From Hybos culiciformis (Eukaryota; Arthropoda; Insecta; Diptera; Hybotidae), in NCBI GenBank assembly GCA_964007475.1, contig OZ023274.1, positions 32,870,861 to 32,934,860 of the forward strand: a DNA stretch of 64,000 nt. Reading direction: 5' to 3'. How positions within the stretch are numbered: position 1 is the first letter of the stretch; every line of letters starts with the position of its first letter. A model generated the notes under the pieces. It was not told the origin of the DNA and made no database searches. It saw nothing but the letters and a program-made list of their open reading frames with translations. A program made the translations under genes and the position numbers. Shown piece by piece: positions 46,111-59,500 of this stretch.

Positions 46111-49100
46111 ATGGGTAGTATTAACAAGGAAATGATTCCCATGAAAGCGCATTATTTTCTTTTTAATGCTGGTAAATTTTTAATTTTATCTTTTTTATCA
46201 TGTTTTTTTTAAATTTTATGTTTTCAATTAAAATCAATAAATTCCTCCCATCACATAGTTTGAGAGTTAGGTACCTGTATTTAAATAAAAATAATTCAAG
46301 TGTAAATAAAAAAAAGATCAAAGTCCTGGTTGTCAGTTCGATTGGTTCAATCATTGTTCAATCCAATATCCAATGAATCTTCCCTTCACAATCCCATTAA
46401 ATTAATTATTTATATTATAGTACAATTATACCTAACTATCAATATACATATTGATTGAGTCTTGTTCATGACATCATTCTTTCTTAACCCAATTTTGGTT
46501 TAAATCTTTGTTTTTTTTTTAATCTGGCCACTGCATTGATAATAAACAATTTGATATAGGTACTAAAGTTACGACCTTTTGTTTTCTTCACTCAGTAAAC
46601 CTAATTTGTTTCTTCAAACTCTCAACATCGGCATTAGAATACAATTCTTCATCATACTCTCCGCTTTATTTATAAGATACTAATAATTAACATATTTTTA
46701 ACAGGAACCTCGCCAGTTGTGCCTTTTATGCCAACATTAGCTAAACAGCTAGGATTTTCATCTGTAGTAGTTGGAACAATTTACACAATTCTGCCAAGTA
46801 CATAACAAATTTTTCAATTTCTAAATCAAACGCTTATTAATTTTCACATATTTTAGTTACTGGTATGCTTGCTAAACCATTATTTGGAATGATAGCAGAT
46901 CGTTATCAACGTCATAAAACTTTTTTCATATTATCACAACTATTAACAGCTATTACATTTTTTTGTATTATGTTCATTCCGCCAACTGACCGACCAGATG
47001 CTAAAGTCAATTTTGATTGTAATAATGGTGAAAAAGAAATTCGTTACTGTCCACAAAATTTTAAATCTGAAGAATGTAAAATGGAAGATTTAATAAAATC
47101 GTATTCGAATAAAATGATCGAATGTCATATGAAGTGTTCAGCACAACCATGGCAATGGGATATCATATGTAAAAATTGGAATGTCACTGAGAATTGTGAT
47201 AGAGTTTTCCAATCGTATGAATTGGATGTGCTTATCGATATGAATCATATAATAAACTCAGGGAATTGTACATTTTTCAAAGAAAATTATGGGATAATGA
47301 ATGGAAAAAATACAAAGCTTTTTTGTCCAACAAATGAATCAGAGTATTTCTCGAGCGAATGTCAATTGAAATGTAAAGATGATTATTTGCAAAGTGCCTT
47401 AACTGAAAATGTTCAAAATTCAAATTATAGTTCTACAAGTTTATATCAATTCTGGTTATTTTTATTTTTAATGATAACAAGTTGGGTTGGAATGGCAGTT
47501 GCTGTAAGCATTGGTTTGTAATTGTCTCAATTTTATTATATTATATACTAATAGACTTGCCTTAGTATTTATCACACGTTTAAATGAATTTTAAAGGATT
47601 ATAGTTTAGAATGATTTCACTATTTGATGCAGTCAAAAATTAGACATATGATTTAGTTTTTTTTACATTTTCTCGTTATTTTTAGGTGATGCAATTTGTT
47701 TTTCACTCCTGGGTGATCAACACCATTTATATGGTAATCAAAGATTATGGGGTGCTATTGGTTGGGGTATTTTTGCAATTATATCAGGCTTATTAGTGGA
47801 TGCAATGTCTGATGGTTCCGAAATCAAAGATTACACTATTGTCTTTTGGTTAGCTTTATTGTTATTATGTTTGGATGCATTTGCTTCATCCAAAATTCGA
47901 AAAACAGATATGAAATTGTCAACTAATATTTTAAAAGATATTGGAAAAATATTTTTATCTATTCAAGTCATTGTATTCTTTTTATGGTGCATTTGTGTAG
48001 GCTTATGTACAGCTTTAATATGGAATTTTTTATTTTGGTACTTAGAAGATTTAGCTGGTAATTCTGCTGATTGTAGTGATAATCATATGAAAACTTTGCA
48101 AGGCCTGGCAATGGGAGTTCAATGTTTTGCAGGAGAATTGCCATTTTTCTTCTTAAGCGGTTGGATTTTGAAAAAAATTGGCCATAAGAATGCGATGAGT
48201 TTAGTTTTATTCGGATTTGCTGTCAGATTTCTTTTATATTCGATATTAACAAATCCTTGGTAAGTAAAACATAAACACTCGATTTTTTAGACCGGTTTTA
48301 AAAGATTATTTATTTATTATTGAAGGTGGGTATTACCTATAGAAATGATGAATGGTATAACATTTGGAATATTTTATTCAACAATGGCGTCATATGCTAG
48401 CATTATAGCTCCGCCAGGTACAGAGGCTTCACTTCAGGTATTTTTATAGAAACTATTTATTAGCGTTCATATTTAATTTTTAAAAATTGGCTTTTCACTA
48501 TTTATTTAGGTTTTTACTTTTACTTATTTTTACATACTAAGCGTTATAAAAATTTTAGGGTCTAGTTGGTGCTATTTTTGAAGGTGTCGGTGTATCAACT
48601 GGAAGTTTTATTGGAGGAATAATGTTTGAAAAGATTGGAGGCGCGGCGACTTTTAGAATTTACGGTCTATTAGCGTTAGTTGCATGTGTATTACATGTAC
48701 TTATTCAATTAATATTAAGAAGACATTACAAGAATCATAATGGTAAGGATTCTGAAAACAATGGAAATTAAATAAATTATTTTTAATTTAAATAGTCAAC
48801 AAGAAAACTCGCGTTCAAATAACAAAGTATATTTTTTACATTAATTTTTAAAAGTTTTTACCATTATTAACGGTAAAAATAAAAGATGTTTTTTATATAA
48901 TTTACTTTTTAATGAAATAAAATTTAATTAAGTTTAAATTTAAAATATAAAAAGTATTTGCATGAACTAAATATTGCATGAACTGTTTACTACTTTCTTA
49001 TATCTATAAACATGGGTTTTGATTTCCTTTTTTCAAAGGTGCAGTACATTTGGTTTAAAATTTTATTTAAACAGAATATTTACAGTCAAATGGAATACTG

Positions 49101-49593
49101 TCAAAAGTACCCATCGCACTTTTCAAGTACAATATTACACAATTTTGAAACCCACAGCAGTTATAAAAAGAAAAAAAAAATTAACTGATAGTTCTGAAAA
49201 TCTGAATATTGAAATACGATTTTAATTTATAAGCGAATAAAAGAGTTAATTAATGAAAATATAATGAAAGTTTTTTGACATTTAGATTTAGAGATCAACA
49301 CACTGTTCATACGAAAAATTTTTTTTTTGCTATTTCTAACATACAAAATTTTTGATTAAAGCACAAATGGGTTTATTGATTAAATTTGGTATTAACAAAT
49401 TTTTTCAAAATATAGTATTATCGGATATAAAACTTTTTGTTTGCCTTAACAGCATCTACAAAGAAATTCTAAACTTATTTTTTTAAATAAACAAAAATAA
49501 AATTTTATATATTTTTTTTTTATTTCTATTTAATGTTCAGAATACAATTCAGATTATGATGCAATGACTATGTTAGACGAAGAAGAAACCTAA
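46111..49593 (+). CDS. MFSD6-like major facilitator superfamily transporter
   Basis: Seven exons (46111-46171, 46705-46797, 46857-47513, 47686-48259, 48326-48437, 48559-48742, 49541-49593) join to 577 residues. The family is MFS_1_like; MFSD6 proteins are multipass membrane proteins whose substrate is uncertain. Family hallmarks are KAHYFLFNAG, PTLAKQLGFSSVVVGTIYTI, GMLAKPLFGMIADRY, GDAICFSLLGDQHHLYGNQR, LWGAIGWGIFAI, WWVLPIEMMNGITFG, SYASIIAPPGTEASLQGLVG and FEGVGVSTGSFIGG. Exon 3 carries a long extracellular loop with many cysteines and NxS/T sites between the first and later membrane segments. The last exon gives NSDYDAMTMLDEEET; without that splice the frame reads on from exon 6 to a stop at 48769-48771, giving 569 residues. 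ATG at 46111 follows an A-rich leader and is the first in frame. Vertebrate MFSD6 is longer. Confidence 0.95.
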
Positions 49594-51122
49594 TGAATGA
49601 AAATCATTTATTTTTTTAATTAAAATATATTAAGTTTTTTGTAAATAATTATCTCAATCAAAAAAGATCAGGATAGATGAGAATTATTTCTTTTGTTTTG
49701 TAAGAAATAATGACAACGCGCAAACATTTTTGATGTATAGAATACAACAAATAATAATATAACCAATAATTTATTCATATTTAAATGAAAAAAAATGTAC
49801 GCTACATACTTTGAACCTTCAATTTTCAGTTTTACAGCATGATTTAGATTAGATTTTTATCTTTATATAATTCTTTAAAATTGTTTATTATCTGATAGTA
49901 TTATTAATTAGTAGAATTTACCATTTTGTTTATTTGCTGTATTCAAAAAAATTGTACAGATTAGAACTACACCAAATTTTTTACTTTTTTTTATTAAACT
50001 GTATTTGTAATTGTAATGTGTAAGAAATTTTCACTATTGCCAGTGCTTTTTAAACTAGATATTTAAATATTTATAAGGCCTAAATGAGGAATGCAATATT
50101 TTTATTTGTAGCGACTAAGTATAAAAAAATTTTATAAATATTAATTTGTCATTGATTTTTATCCATTCCTCTGTTATTGACTTCGTCTTAAAAAAATATT
50201 CTCAAATTATAAATCAAAAACTTACTAAGATTTAATTGTTTTTCTGTTACTAAAAGTTAATTTTCGTGTAATTTCAAAATAAAAAGATACCCCAACAAAT
50301 CGATATCGTCATACTTTCTACTTGTCAATTCACAATGATAATTATAATTTGATTTTTCATCTCCTAATAGAAAATTTGTAATACGTATGACAAAATTTTT
50401 GCATTTTATAAATAAAAATTTTTGCATTAAGTGTTTTATGATTCAATAGAAATTAATTTGATATTAACGTACAGATTATATTTTAATAATTTTACTTTTA
50501 ATCAAATCAAAGAAAAAAATTTGTAAATTGTTTTTATATTTAATTAAATATAATATATGAAAATAAGTTTAATTTATGGAAAGTTATTTATTTAAAAAAT
50601 AAAACTTTATTGGATTAATAAATGTGTTGGTTTTTATTTAAATGTGTAATTTTTTTTTCATTTATTTGAATAAACATTTTTGAGGCAGTTATGTAGTTAT
50701 ATAAATCAAACAAAACCTCAGTAATTGATATTAAAGAAGTTCTATATAAAAATACACTTCATAATTCCACTAGGCTGTACAAATTTCCATAGTTATAAAC
50801 ATACGTTGAAATCTAGAACTCCTAAGCTTTATTTCTTTTGCACAAGAAGCTGATGGAGAAGCTTCCCAAATGAAAATACTACACAACCCAAATCCTCCAC
50901 CATTAACAGTTTTTTTTTTTAATTTGTACTATTAGAATACAAAAGTTTTAATTAAAAAACGAAAGCCTTCAATTTTAAATTCTTTTTCAATTAGTAAACT
51001 TTTCGCCTCTTAAGTCTTCAAAACAGATTCAAAATACATAGAATGCAAATATATACTTTGAAAAAATCACTTTAAATTATTTAATTTAATCCTAAAAAAG
51101 TTATAGATAGTTCGGCGTTGTC
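49594..51122. other. AT-rich spacer between two converging genes
   Basis: This tail-to-tail space between the MFSD6-like gene (+) and BLOC1S6 (-) should contain both 3' UTRs. No exon, transposon end or tandem repeat was recognised. Confidence 0.6.
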
Positions 51123-53648
51123 TCACAACATTGAAGCGTCTTCCAAACATTGTTTCTCAATTTTCTGTGCTTTTTTCTAAAAATAAAAATTTTATAAGAC
51201 ATTACTCTCTAGGTATTAAAAACAAACTTTCTACCTTTAATGTGGTAGTTCTTTGATGAATCTGATTCATTTGTTTTCTTATTTTTAACAATTTCTCTCT
51301 ATAAAATTTAATTTGCTCAATCTGGGAAAATATAGAATAAAATAATTAAAAAAATTGCTAAAATTGAATTTAGAAAATAATGCACCTAGTCTAGTAGTTA
51401 GTATAATTTTTTAAACTGAATTAAATTAGCCTTAAAATAATTCTAAATATAAAATGATCGAAAGTTTGATGTTTTCATTATCACCTACCATATTTCCAAT
51501 TGAATTAATATCACTATCAACAAAAATAAATTTTTCAGCAGATATATCGACGTAAATTTTGTTTTGTTTTGTTCTAAAAATATAGAAATAAAAGAAAGTA
51601 TTGAAAATCTTGAAATAAAATAAAATTAAAAAATAAAATTATTTCAGTTAAGCTCTTATATTATTCAGTTTAGCTCTTATATTATTGCGGAAAGATCAAA
51701 AAAAATAATTTCTATTAAGATACTAAATTATTTTGTAATTATTGAGAAAGGAAATATAATAAACTACAAAAACTCTTACAAAATTCCTAGCTACCTCCCC
51801 AAACAATAACCTCCTTTCCAACAATTCTGACAATTCTGATCCAGAACAATTGAATATTTCGAAATGCTTTGAATCGACCAATAAATTTATTCTGCTAAGA
51901 AGGTTAAAAAAGTGAAAAGCTTCAGAAAATATTTATGGAATGTTACAACACCACATGATATACTTCTATCTTTTAATGATTAAACAATAAGCAGATTTAT
52001 GCGATACCTATAAGATGGAAGAATATAATACGGATCATGCCAAAGCAAATCACAAATTCTTTTGAATGCTTTATATTCTGACCGCACCCATATCGAACCA
52101 TGGTGTCCACACTTTGGAGAAATTGTTAAGTATTTAGCATATAATAGTACAATAAAGTGACTTCGCTATATCAATACTATTAAAATAAATCTTTTAATAA
52201 ATCCATAGAATAAAGAAATCTTATTTACATTTATTTAGTTATTTTAATTTTTTTTACTATAAGTTAATTAGTGGGTCTTGAGTTCATTCTTATACCAACT
52301 ATAAGTTAATTAGTGGGTCTTGAGTTCATTCTTATACCAAAGGTAACTCCTCAGCAGATCTTTTATGACTTACTCACATAAAACGTTTAAATATTAAAAA
52401 ATTCACAGATACCCATATAATTAAAGGAATTTTCCAAGTATGCTTCAGTTTACTGCACTTCTTAAATTGCTTAAGCTCAAGTATTGTTGGGTAGGTAAGC
52501 TGCGACAAATTATTTCAAAACTTATATTTGATTTTATTACCATTCTCTGAGGTTATGACCTCAAAAATAAAATAATAAAAAAAAAAGTATTGTGAAAGTG
52601 CAAGCAAAACTTTTGTCACTATGAATTCTCAAATTCTGTTTTGATGAAATTTAATGAATATCATGAATTTCTAGTTTCACACTTCATAAGGCTTCTTAAT
52701 CGATTGAATGTAATTCATTATTACTGTCCTGATCGTTGATATATCAACAAAATGCCCAATCTTTTAATTTGGATTTCTTCAAACAAAATATTATATTAAT
52801 CAGACTATGATGAAAGATTTGTAGATTTACTTCAATTTAGAACACCAAATACACTTACTGAATTCAATTAGAAGCACTTTCTTTGCTTGAAGGTACCTTA
52901 CTTCCATTATCGAGCTCTCTAAGAAGTAATACCTACCTACTTGTTTGAAAAATCTATTCTAGTCATTGAATTTAAATGAAATAAATTTTTTGAGAATTTG
53001 GGATAGGTACCAAATGCCGCATTTATACGGAACGGTTCACTTTTCAAATTCGTCCCCAGTGAATCACTGGAAGTGAACTTCGATAAGTGACCTACAGTTA
53101 ACGGTCATTAATCGAAAGTGATCACTCTTCTTGAGGAACGTTGAAAAAAGTTGAACGAACAAATTTTTAGCTAAGTGGGGTTGAAAAATGTGAGGAGAAA
53201 AAATGAACTAGTTCAAATCACTTTTCAAGTTTCGAGTAAACAAAAAGGGAAATAATTTTTAATTTCAATCTGATTAAATAATTGGTACGTAAAAAGAGAA
53301 CCGTGAAAACCAAAGCGACAGATTGCAATATTTTTTAACACAAGCAAGGAATGACAGACAAAAAACTAGCACATTCGTAAAAGTTTTTTCTAAGAAATTT
53401 GCTACTTCAAAATACCTACTTCCAACCTAATTAAAAAAAAATTCAAAACTTACAATAATTCTTTTAAATCATTTTTCACCTCTTTTAAGCTTGGCTCATA
53501 AATTTCTAAAAAACCTTCGGCTAATAAATTTGCAGCCTTATCATTATTTTTTCTTAAATCAGACCTAAAATAAATAAAATTAATATTCATTACAAAAAAA
53601 ATTATATGAAAAAAATTGATAAAAAAAAATTCACCTTTCCCCGCTCAT
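51123..53648 (-). CDS. BLOC1S6: BLOC-1 subunit 6 (pallidin)
   Basis: Five minus-strand exons, 53648-53635, 53564-53454, 51573-51489, 51321-51235 and 51176-51123, join in phase to 116 residues. Pallidin is a coiled-coil subunit of BLOC-1, which directs cargo from endosomes to lysosome-related organelles such as pigment granules. The protein starts MSGERSDLRKNNDKAANLLA and then EGFLEIYEPSLKEVKNDLKE. Its second helix, IEQIKFYREKLLKIRKQMNQ followed by IHQRTTTLKKKAQKIEKQ, aligns with the family pattern of a hydrophobic heptad helix followed by KLKKRALKLQQ. It is shorter than human pallidin (172 residues), lacking most of the acidic N-terminal region and the C-terminal basic tail. The 1.9-kb second intron contains a 42-bp tandem duplication and a CpG-richer patch. 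Identification rests on helix pattern and length; the family diverges fast. Confidence 0.82.
51643..51686 (+). repeat. Near-perfect tandem duplication, 2 x 21-22 bp
   Basis: TTCAGTTAAGCTCTTATATT and TTCAGTTTAGCTCTTATATT stand almost head to tail, differing by one base, 70 bp upstream of BLOC1S6 exon 3 within its intron. This looks like a local slippage duplication. Confidence 0.85.
52256..52339 (+). repeat. Perfect tandem duplication, 2 x 42 bp
   Basis: The 42-base unit beginning ACTATAAGTTAATTAGTGGG and ending TTCTTATACCA is present twice without a mismatch (52256-52297 and 52298-52339), inside BLOC1S6 intron 2. The identity points to a very recent event or an assembly artefact. Confidence 0.95.
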
Positions 53649-54121
53649 ATTTACATTTATCCTCTAAAAAAAAGTAGTTTTTTTTTATGTTTTTTCTTTT
53701 TTGTTGTTGTTTCATTGTTGCCAGTGAAAAGATATTGGAAATATTTTCGCTTAAAAATTGTATCACAACATTCCAGAAAAAATTTCGGGGCCGTATTAAG
53801 GAAATAGTATCTTCATTGATTACCAAAATGATTAAGGCTGAAGATTTTCTTTTATGTATATACATGATTTCACATAGAATTTTCGAATAGATGAATACTT
53901 ACTATTGTTTATGTCTCACATGGAATTTTCGAAAAGAAAAATTAAATAATAATTATTTAACTTAATCTTAAGTATATATTTAGAATTATTTTTACGAATT
54001 GACAGAGAAATATTCATTGTAGGTTCACCTATATACGATATATAAATAATAAAAATCATGGGAATAACAAAACAAAGTTTAATAATCAAAGTGAAAATAT
54101 ATAAAAAAAAAAACAGAAAAA

Positions 54122-54127
54122 TTTATT
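54122..54127 (-). terminator. TFIIE-alpha polyadenylation signal
   Basis: TTTATT on the plus strand gives AATAAA on the minus strand, 93 bases beyond the TFIIE-alpha stop. Position and spacing are normal for a short 3' UTR. Confidence 0.45.
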
Positions 54128-54219
54128 TTTAAACTTATTTGAAATTTTCATAATCAATAATATTTTTTCTTTTAATTCAGACCATAAAAATTTCTCTATA
54201 ATATATATTTTTAAATATT

Positions 54220-55811
54220 TTAATCGTACATATGACTATAATGTTCTTGATAAACTTGAATATAATTATCTTTCTCATGTTGCGTCATTTGTGATATTAA
54301 TTCTTGATCAATTTCATCTATGGGATGTGGTCTACCTCCTGTTCAAAAATATACATAAAACAATTAATATTAAAAAATTTAGAAAATTTAGAAAATTTAC
54401 CAATAGTCACAGATGGAACATCATCTTCATCACTTTCTGAATTGTTTATAAAGTCCAAATTAGCTGTAAATTATATTAAATATAATTATTTCGAATAATT
54501 ATCAATTATTTTTAATATCTTACGAATTTTTGTATTTTCAATATCATTTTCATCTTCACTTGAATCACTAGAGTTATTATTAGACTTTAAAGGCTTAAAA
54601 TGCCTAGTTGGATCTGATTTGCCAGGTTGTTTTTCATGTTGTAATAATACCGACATAATATCTTCATTTTCTTTGCGACTTTTATTCGAGTTTGTATTGT
54701 TTGAACTATTTTGAGTTGAAAATTGAGCAGCTTGTTCCAATATAGCATCAGAATTGTGTCCTCCATCTTCAGTTGTAATAACAGTACTTTCTGTCATCCA
54801 AACTGGTCTATCTTTTCGCTGCGTAGCTACATCTAAAATATCGCCTTCTCCTCCTATACTAACATCTACACGAGTTTCTTCAACAGCAAAGCCTTGATTG
54901 CGAGTAGCTTCACCTGACCACGCAATTCCATCGGGTCGATTTGTATGTTTTGTGATTCTGCAAAATCAAATAATTTATAAATTTATGATAGTAATAAAAA
55001 GTTTAACGTTTACCCTCGAATGGTGTCTATATCAACAGGCTCAGGTTCTAATAACTCTGGTGCTAATTTTATTCCTTCCACTTCCCTTAACAAATCGTAA
55101 AGTGGTTGTAATTGTTCATTAAATTTTGCTAATAATAATCTGGAATCTTTCTTTGGTAAGGCTGACATATCTTCTTCAACAAAACTTCCACAAAATGTGC
55201 AACGAAATTCACCGGTATTAAAGTCAAACAACTGATCGGCCTATATTTAGAACGAATTATGCAATATTTTAATATAAATATTAAACTTATAAATAAAATT
55301 ATTTACCTCTAAATCTGTAAACGTTTTATTACAATTAGAACACTTAAAGCTAGCACGACTCGTTGCATCTCGTTCTTCTGTCTCTAATTTTTTTCTCATT
55401 AAATCCAATTTATATTTTACAACATTAACAAAAGTTTTGTAATTTATAAAATAATAATTAACTTTTTGCGCTTTACCATCCGGTCCAGTCTCCATTTTTA
55501 ATCGAACTTGAATAAATTTATCATTTTTTAATGTTGCTATTCGAGCTCGAATTTGTTTCTTTTCAAATTTTAATAATTCAGAAATATCATCTTCTTTCAT
55601 ACCTAGAGTTTCAATTTAAATAAAATATTTTTTCATTTGATTTAGTTGCTTTAAAAATGTCGACTTATTTTATTTATAACTTACATGGATTTCTTACTAA
55701 CATATCAATAATGAGAGCATCTTCAATACTATAATAACCTCTTACCACTAATCTTGCTAATTGTTTTAGACTACTGGGAATTTCTGTAACATACCGTTCA
55801 TTTGATGTCAT
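54220..55811 (-). CDS. TfIIEalpha: General transcription factor IIE subunit alpha
   Basis: Six minus-strand exons, 55811-55685, 55602-55307, 55240-55014, 54957-54524, 54463-54401 and 54338-54220, join to 421 residues (human GTF2E1 has 439). TFIIE binds RNA polymerase II in the pre-initiation complex and recruits TFIIH. The N-terminal winged helix covers about residues 10-120, with [20 protein letters not shown] and [21 protein letters not shown] zinc ribbon follows with Cys130, Cys133, Cys155 and Cys158 (CSNC and CTFC), then [20 protein letters not shown]. The middle is a low-complexity Ser/Asn/acidic linker. The C-terminal acidic segment ([20 protein letters not shown]) and end ([20 protein letters not shown]) match the TFIIH-binding region pattern. 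The gene is divergent with RABL3 (725 bp between start codons) and lies upstream of BLOC1S6 on the same strand. Confidence 0.97.
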
Positions 55812-56536
55812 GTTTATCTGAAAAAGCGAAATTAATGATAAAGCAAGAATAGACATACAAAAATATGCTGCATAATGTATAGGGCAAGCACAATGAACCT
55901 GAAGAAATTTCTATTCGTAAAGAAAATATGTTAATAGGTAGTTTGATGGACCGATCGCGATTTATTTAATATAATAAGTATAAGAGTAATGAGTAATAAT
56001 ATACAATAAGAATACAAATAAGAATTATGAAAAATTTGAATAGAATTAATTTGGAATTAAGCATTTCCCAGAAATTTTGAAAGATTTAAATTCAGATTTC
56101 TCAAAATAACATTTTTCGACATAAGCTACTCTGCCTTTTTTCCACAGAATTTTGACAAATTAGAGTAGAAAATTAAAAAATTAAACATATATTTTAACTT
56201 TTTTTAGACGTTCAAACGCCGTGAAAATTTTCGAGTTTATCTCCATTATAATACATATCGGAAAAAAAATTTTCCTCATTTTTAATGAAACCGGACACTT
56301 TGGTTCAATTATCATTTTATTTACACCTCTGTTAACAATAATTTTATTTCCAGATAAAAATTCACCTCGCAGCGTGTTGCCCAATTTATTTAGATACATT
56401 TAGGTAGAAAAATTATTTTTTAGTCAACATCTTTGTGTCAAACTGAAAGAGAAAAGTGCACAGGAAAATTAAAAACTTACCAAATAAAAAGAATTTTTTT
56501 TTTCTTCGATGAAAATCCGGTCGATTTTTTTCAATT
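55812..56536. promoter_or_regulatory. Probable bidirectional promoter, TFIIE-alpha / RABL3
   Basis: The two start codons point away from each other across 725 bp. Both genes are broadly expressed types, and such spacing often holds a shared promoter. The stretch includes a GATCGCGAT site (around 55950) and the frames 56181-56399 and 56221-56403. These are opposite-strand readings of the same DNA without a recognisable domain. No TATA box or initiator could be assigned. Confidence 0.45.
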
Positions 56537-59500
56537 ATGGCAAAAATAGATAAAGTTAGAATAATTTTAGTTGGTGATAGCGGTTAGTGAAACATTGTTT
56601 AATTATTTTAAAATAATTTAAATTTAAAATTTAATTAAATTGATTTTATTTTTTATTTTATTTGAGGAGCGTAAATTTTTTGTTGGCAAAACAGAAAAAT
56701 GCCTTTTCCATTTTGTAAATTTTTGACAGTTCATAATGATTAGAGTGGTTCATAACAAATTTATATTTAAATTTTGATTTTGGCAACAAGTAGTGTTTAA
56801 AGTTGAGTTTACAATAGGTATAACTCTCAATCATAATTGATTTGTTTTAAATTTAAAATTAATTTTTCATAAAACAAACCAATTAAAAACCAATTAATTA
56901 TTCTAGGGCTGTTTCTAGAACTTAAATATGGTACGTAGCATCTCAAGATTAAATATGTAGCTATAGTTATCAAAAATTAAAAAAAAAAATTAAGAATTTT
57001 ATTTAACTATGAACATTTTTTTAACTGCCTTTTCAGGTTAGCGTTAGATGATTAGGATAGTTAAAATCTAAAAAAGACAGTACTTATCTACCTACCTACG
57101 TCAGCCCAGCCTGATGAGGGAATATTGGTTCAAACATTTATTCTGCATTATATGTACCTTCTTCGCAATAATTTTTTTTTCGGAAAATTAGAGGAAGGTA
57201 CCTACTTTCAGAAGTGGAAATCTTCACTGTTTTTTCCGGAAATATTTTTAGGTTCGAACAAGAGCAAGAGTTTTTGCAAAAATTTATTTTCTGGCTCTAA
57301 ATGCATTAAAAATGCAATAACATTGAGCACCTCTCCATATAAATGTTCGAAAATAAAAACAGAAAAAATTTAATATCTCAAAACTATCAAAATTGAGTTA
57401 CGCTCTTCTAGTTTTATTATTGTCCTCCAACTTTATGAAAACTTCAAAGAGACATTAAGTGTATAGGTATTTGTTTTTTCCGACAAGCTTTTCATTTACA
57501 AGTTCTAGATATTTCTTCAAACGTTAAACGAAGGGGGCCGGGCCTGTAACAAATGTAGAAATTATGAGGTGATGATTAACAAAAATGCTGATACTGATTT
57601 TTTTGTTTATGCTTTTAGGTGTCTACTTTTGTACGTTTAATTAGTAAATGTGGTTGGGTAGGACTCGAAAGAAAGACGTGTAGCAGCCCAGTGTAATAAG
57701 TTATTGATCATCATTACGTACAATTGTTTTTCACATTGGACCTTTGATTCTCGAATCTTACTATGTTCTCTTATATCTAAATTAGAAATGTACCTATCTA
57801 TACAAAATTTTTTTTTCTTTGATTCAATTTGTACGAAATTATTACTCCTGGTGGAAAGAAATACAAAATAACTTCATAAGACTAAATACATAATGTTAAT
57901 GTACATGCATAGCTTCGAAAGAAGATAATACATATATGTACGTACATTATTATTGAGATTGTCAACTCATTTTAATAGAAATAAGAAGTCGTTGAAATGG
58001 GCTCAAAATTTTCTGGTTTTGATAGTAATTTAAAGTTTATTGAATATGAATTAAAATTAAAATGCTGAAATGATAAAAAAAAAGAAACTGAAAATGTCTA
58101 TTATTTTCGAAAATTTATTTATTTACATTATAACATTGTTACCTTCACACAAAATACATTGTAATAATAATGAATTTGGCTCATCTAAACGATTATAGCA
58201 GCAATATTTATATTGATGGTGTCACGCTATTCTTAGTTTGAAAATCTTTTTTAAAGAAATTTTTTTCCAAAGTTTTTTTTTGACAAAATCCTTAATTATC
58301 CTAAGATATTTAGTTATATTACAAAATTCTTAAATTAAAAATCTTTATCGACAAAATCGCGCGGCTAAATTAATAAAAAAATTTGAATCTAATAAAAATT
58401 CGTATATGGATTCCCTTGAAAACTATGAGTTGAATTATATTTTACAAATATCAATTTTTTCTGTTATTTTTTATTTTATGCTGAATAAAAAAATAAAAAA
58501 CTTTGCGTAGGACATGTAATAAAAGAGCCGAAAACAAAATTTATTGTTTCCATTTCGAAATTTTTGATCCTTAAAACTAAAGATTTTGATATCTAAGAAT
58601 TATAAGCTTAAAGATATTGTTATTAAATATCAGGAATAAGGAAAAAAAGGATTTTGGTATTTTAAGATTTTCAAACTATGGATAAAGTCGTATGTTTCCT
58701 TTCAAATACATTGCAATTATTTTTCAAATAGAGAGAGCACAATTTGTTAGTACAATTTTTCGATTAAAGTATTGTTATCTTAAATAATTAGGATATACAC
58801 TTACATATAGTAGAAAGAAAATAATGAAAAGAAATTAATTTTTAATACATAATAATCATAAAAAATATTTTAATTCTAATTTTTCACTTCACTTAGCAAA
58901 AAATATATAAATTTAACATTTTCGGGAAACTTGTTTTCTATCCATTGATACAATAATTAATTTGATATAAAATAGTTTTAAAAAAGTAAATTTGTAAGAT
59001 AATGAAGACAGATAGAATAATTTCATAGGAAAATAAAATTAATTTATTTTGCTTTTTATAAGAACTCTTAAAACTATTGATGGAATATTTTTTTTTATTC
59101 AAAGAAATTTTCGTAAAAATTTTCAAAATTTTTTAAATTCCAAACAAATGTTAATATGGTAGTTTTCTATTCTGACAAGGGCACTTAATACCCATCGTCC
59201 GAAGCTATTACAATTTAAATTTTTAAGAGCAAAATTAGAATTAAACAACTTAAAAATTTAAATTTTTCCCAATGTTATTTATACATTTTCCATTAAATTC
59301 GATTTTTTTAATTTTTCAAAATATTTTTTACCATATTGTAAGTTTTGTTTCTTTTAAACTTAAGAGATATTATTGAGAAAAATTTACATTTTAGAAAGTT
59401 ATTAGCTTCGAATCCAAAACCAAAATAAAAATAAATAAATACTTAATATTTCCATTATTTTCAGATATTATTCCGCCCTTATAAAGGGTTTAGGAATAAC

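Noticed and set aside
57125..57373. 82-residue frame in RABL3 intron 1
   Set aside because: No recognisable domain or partner exon. The area is only slightly less AT-biased than its surroundings and may be an old transposon relic.
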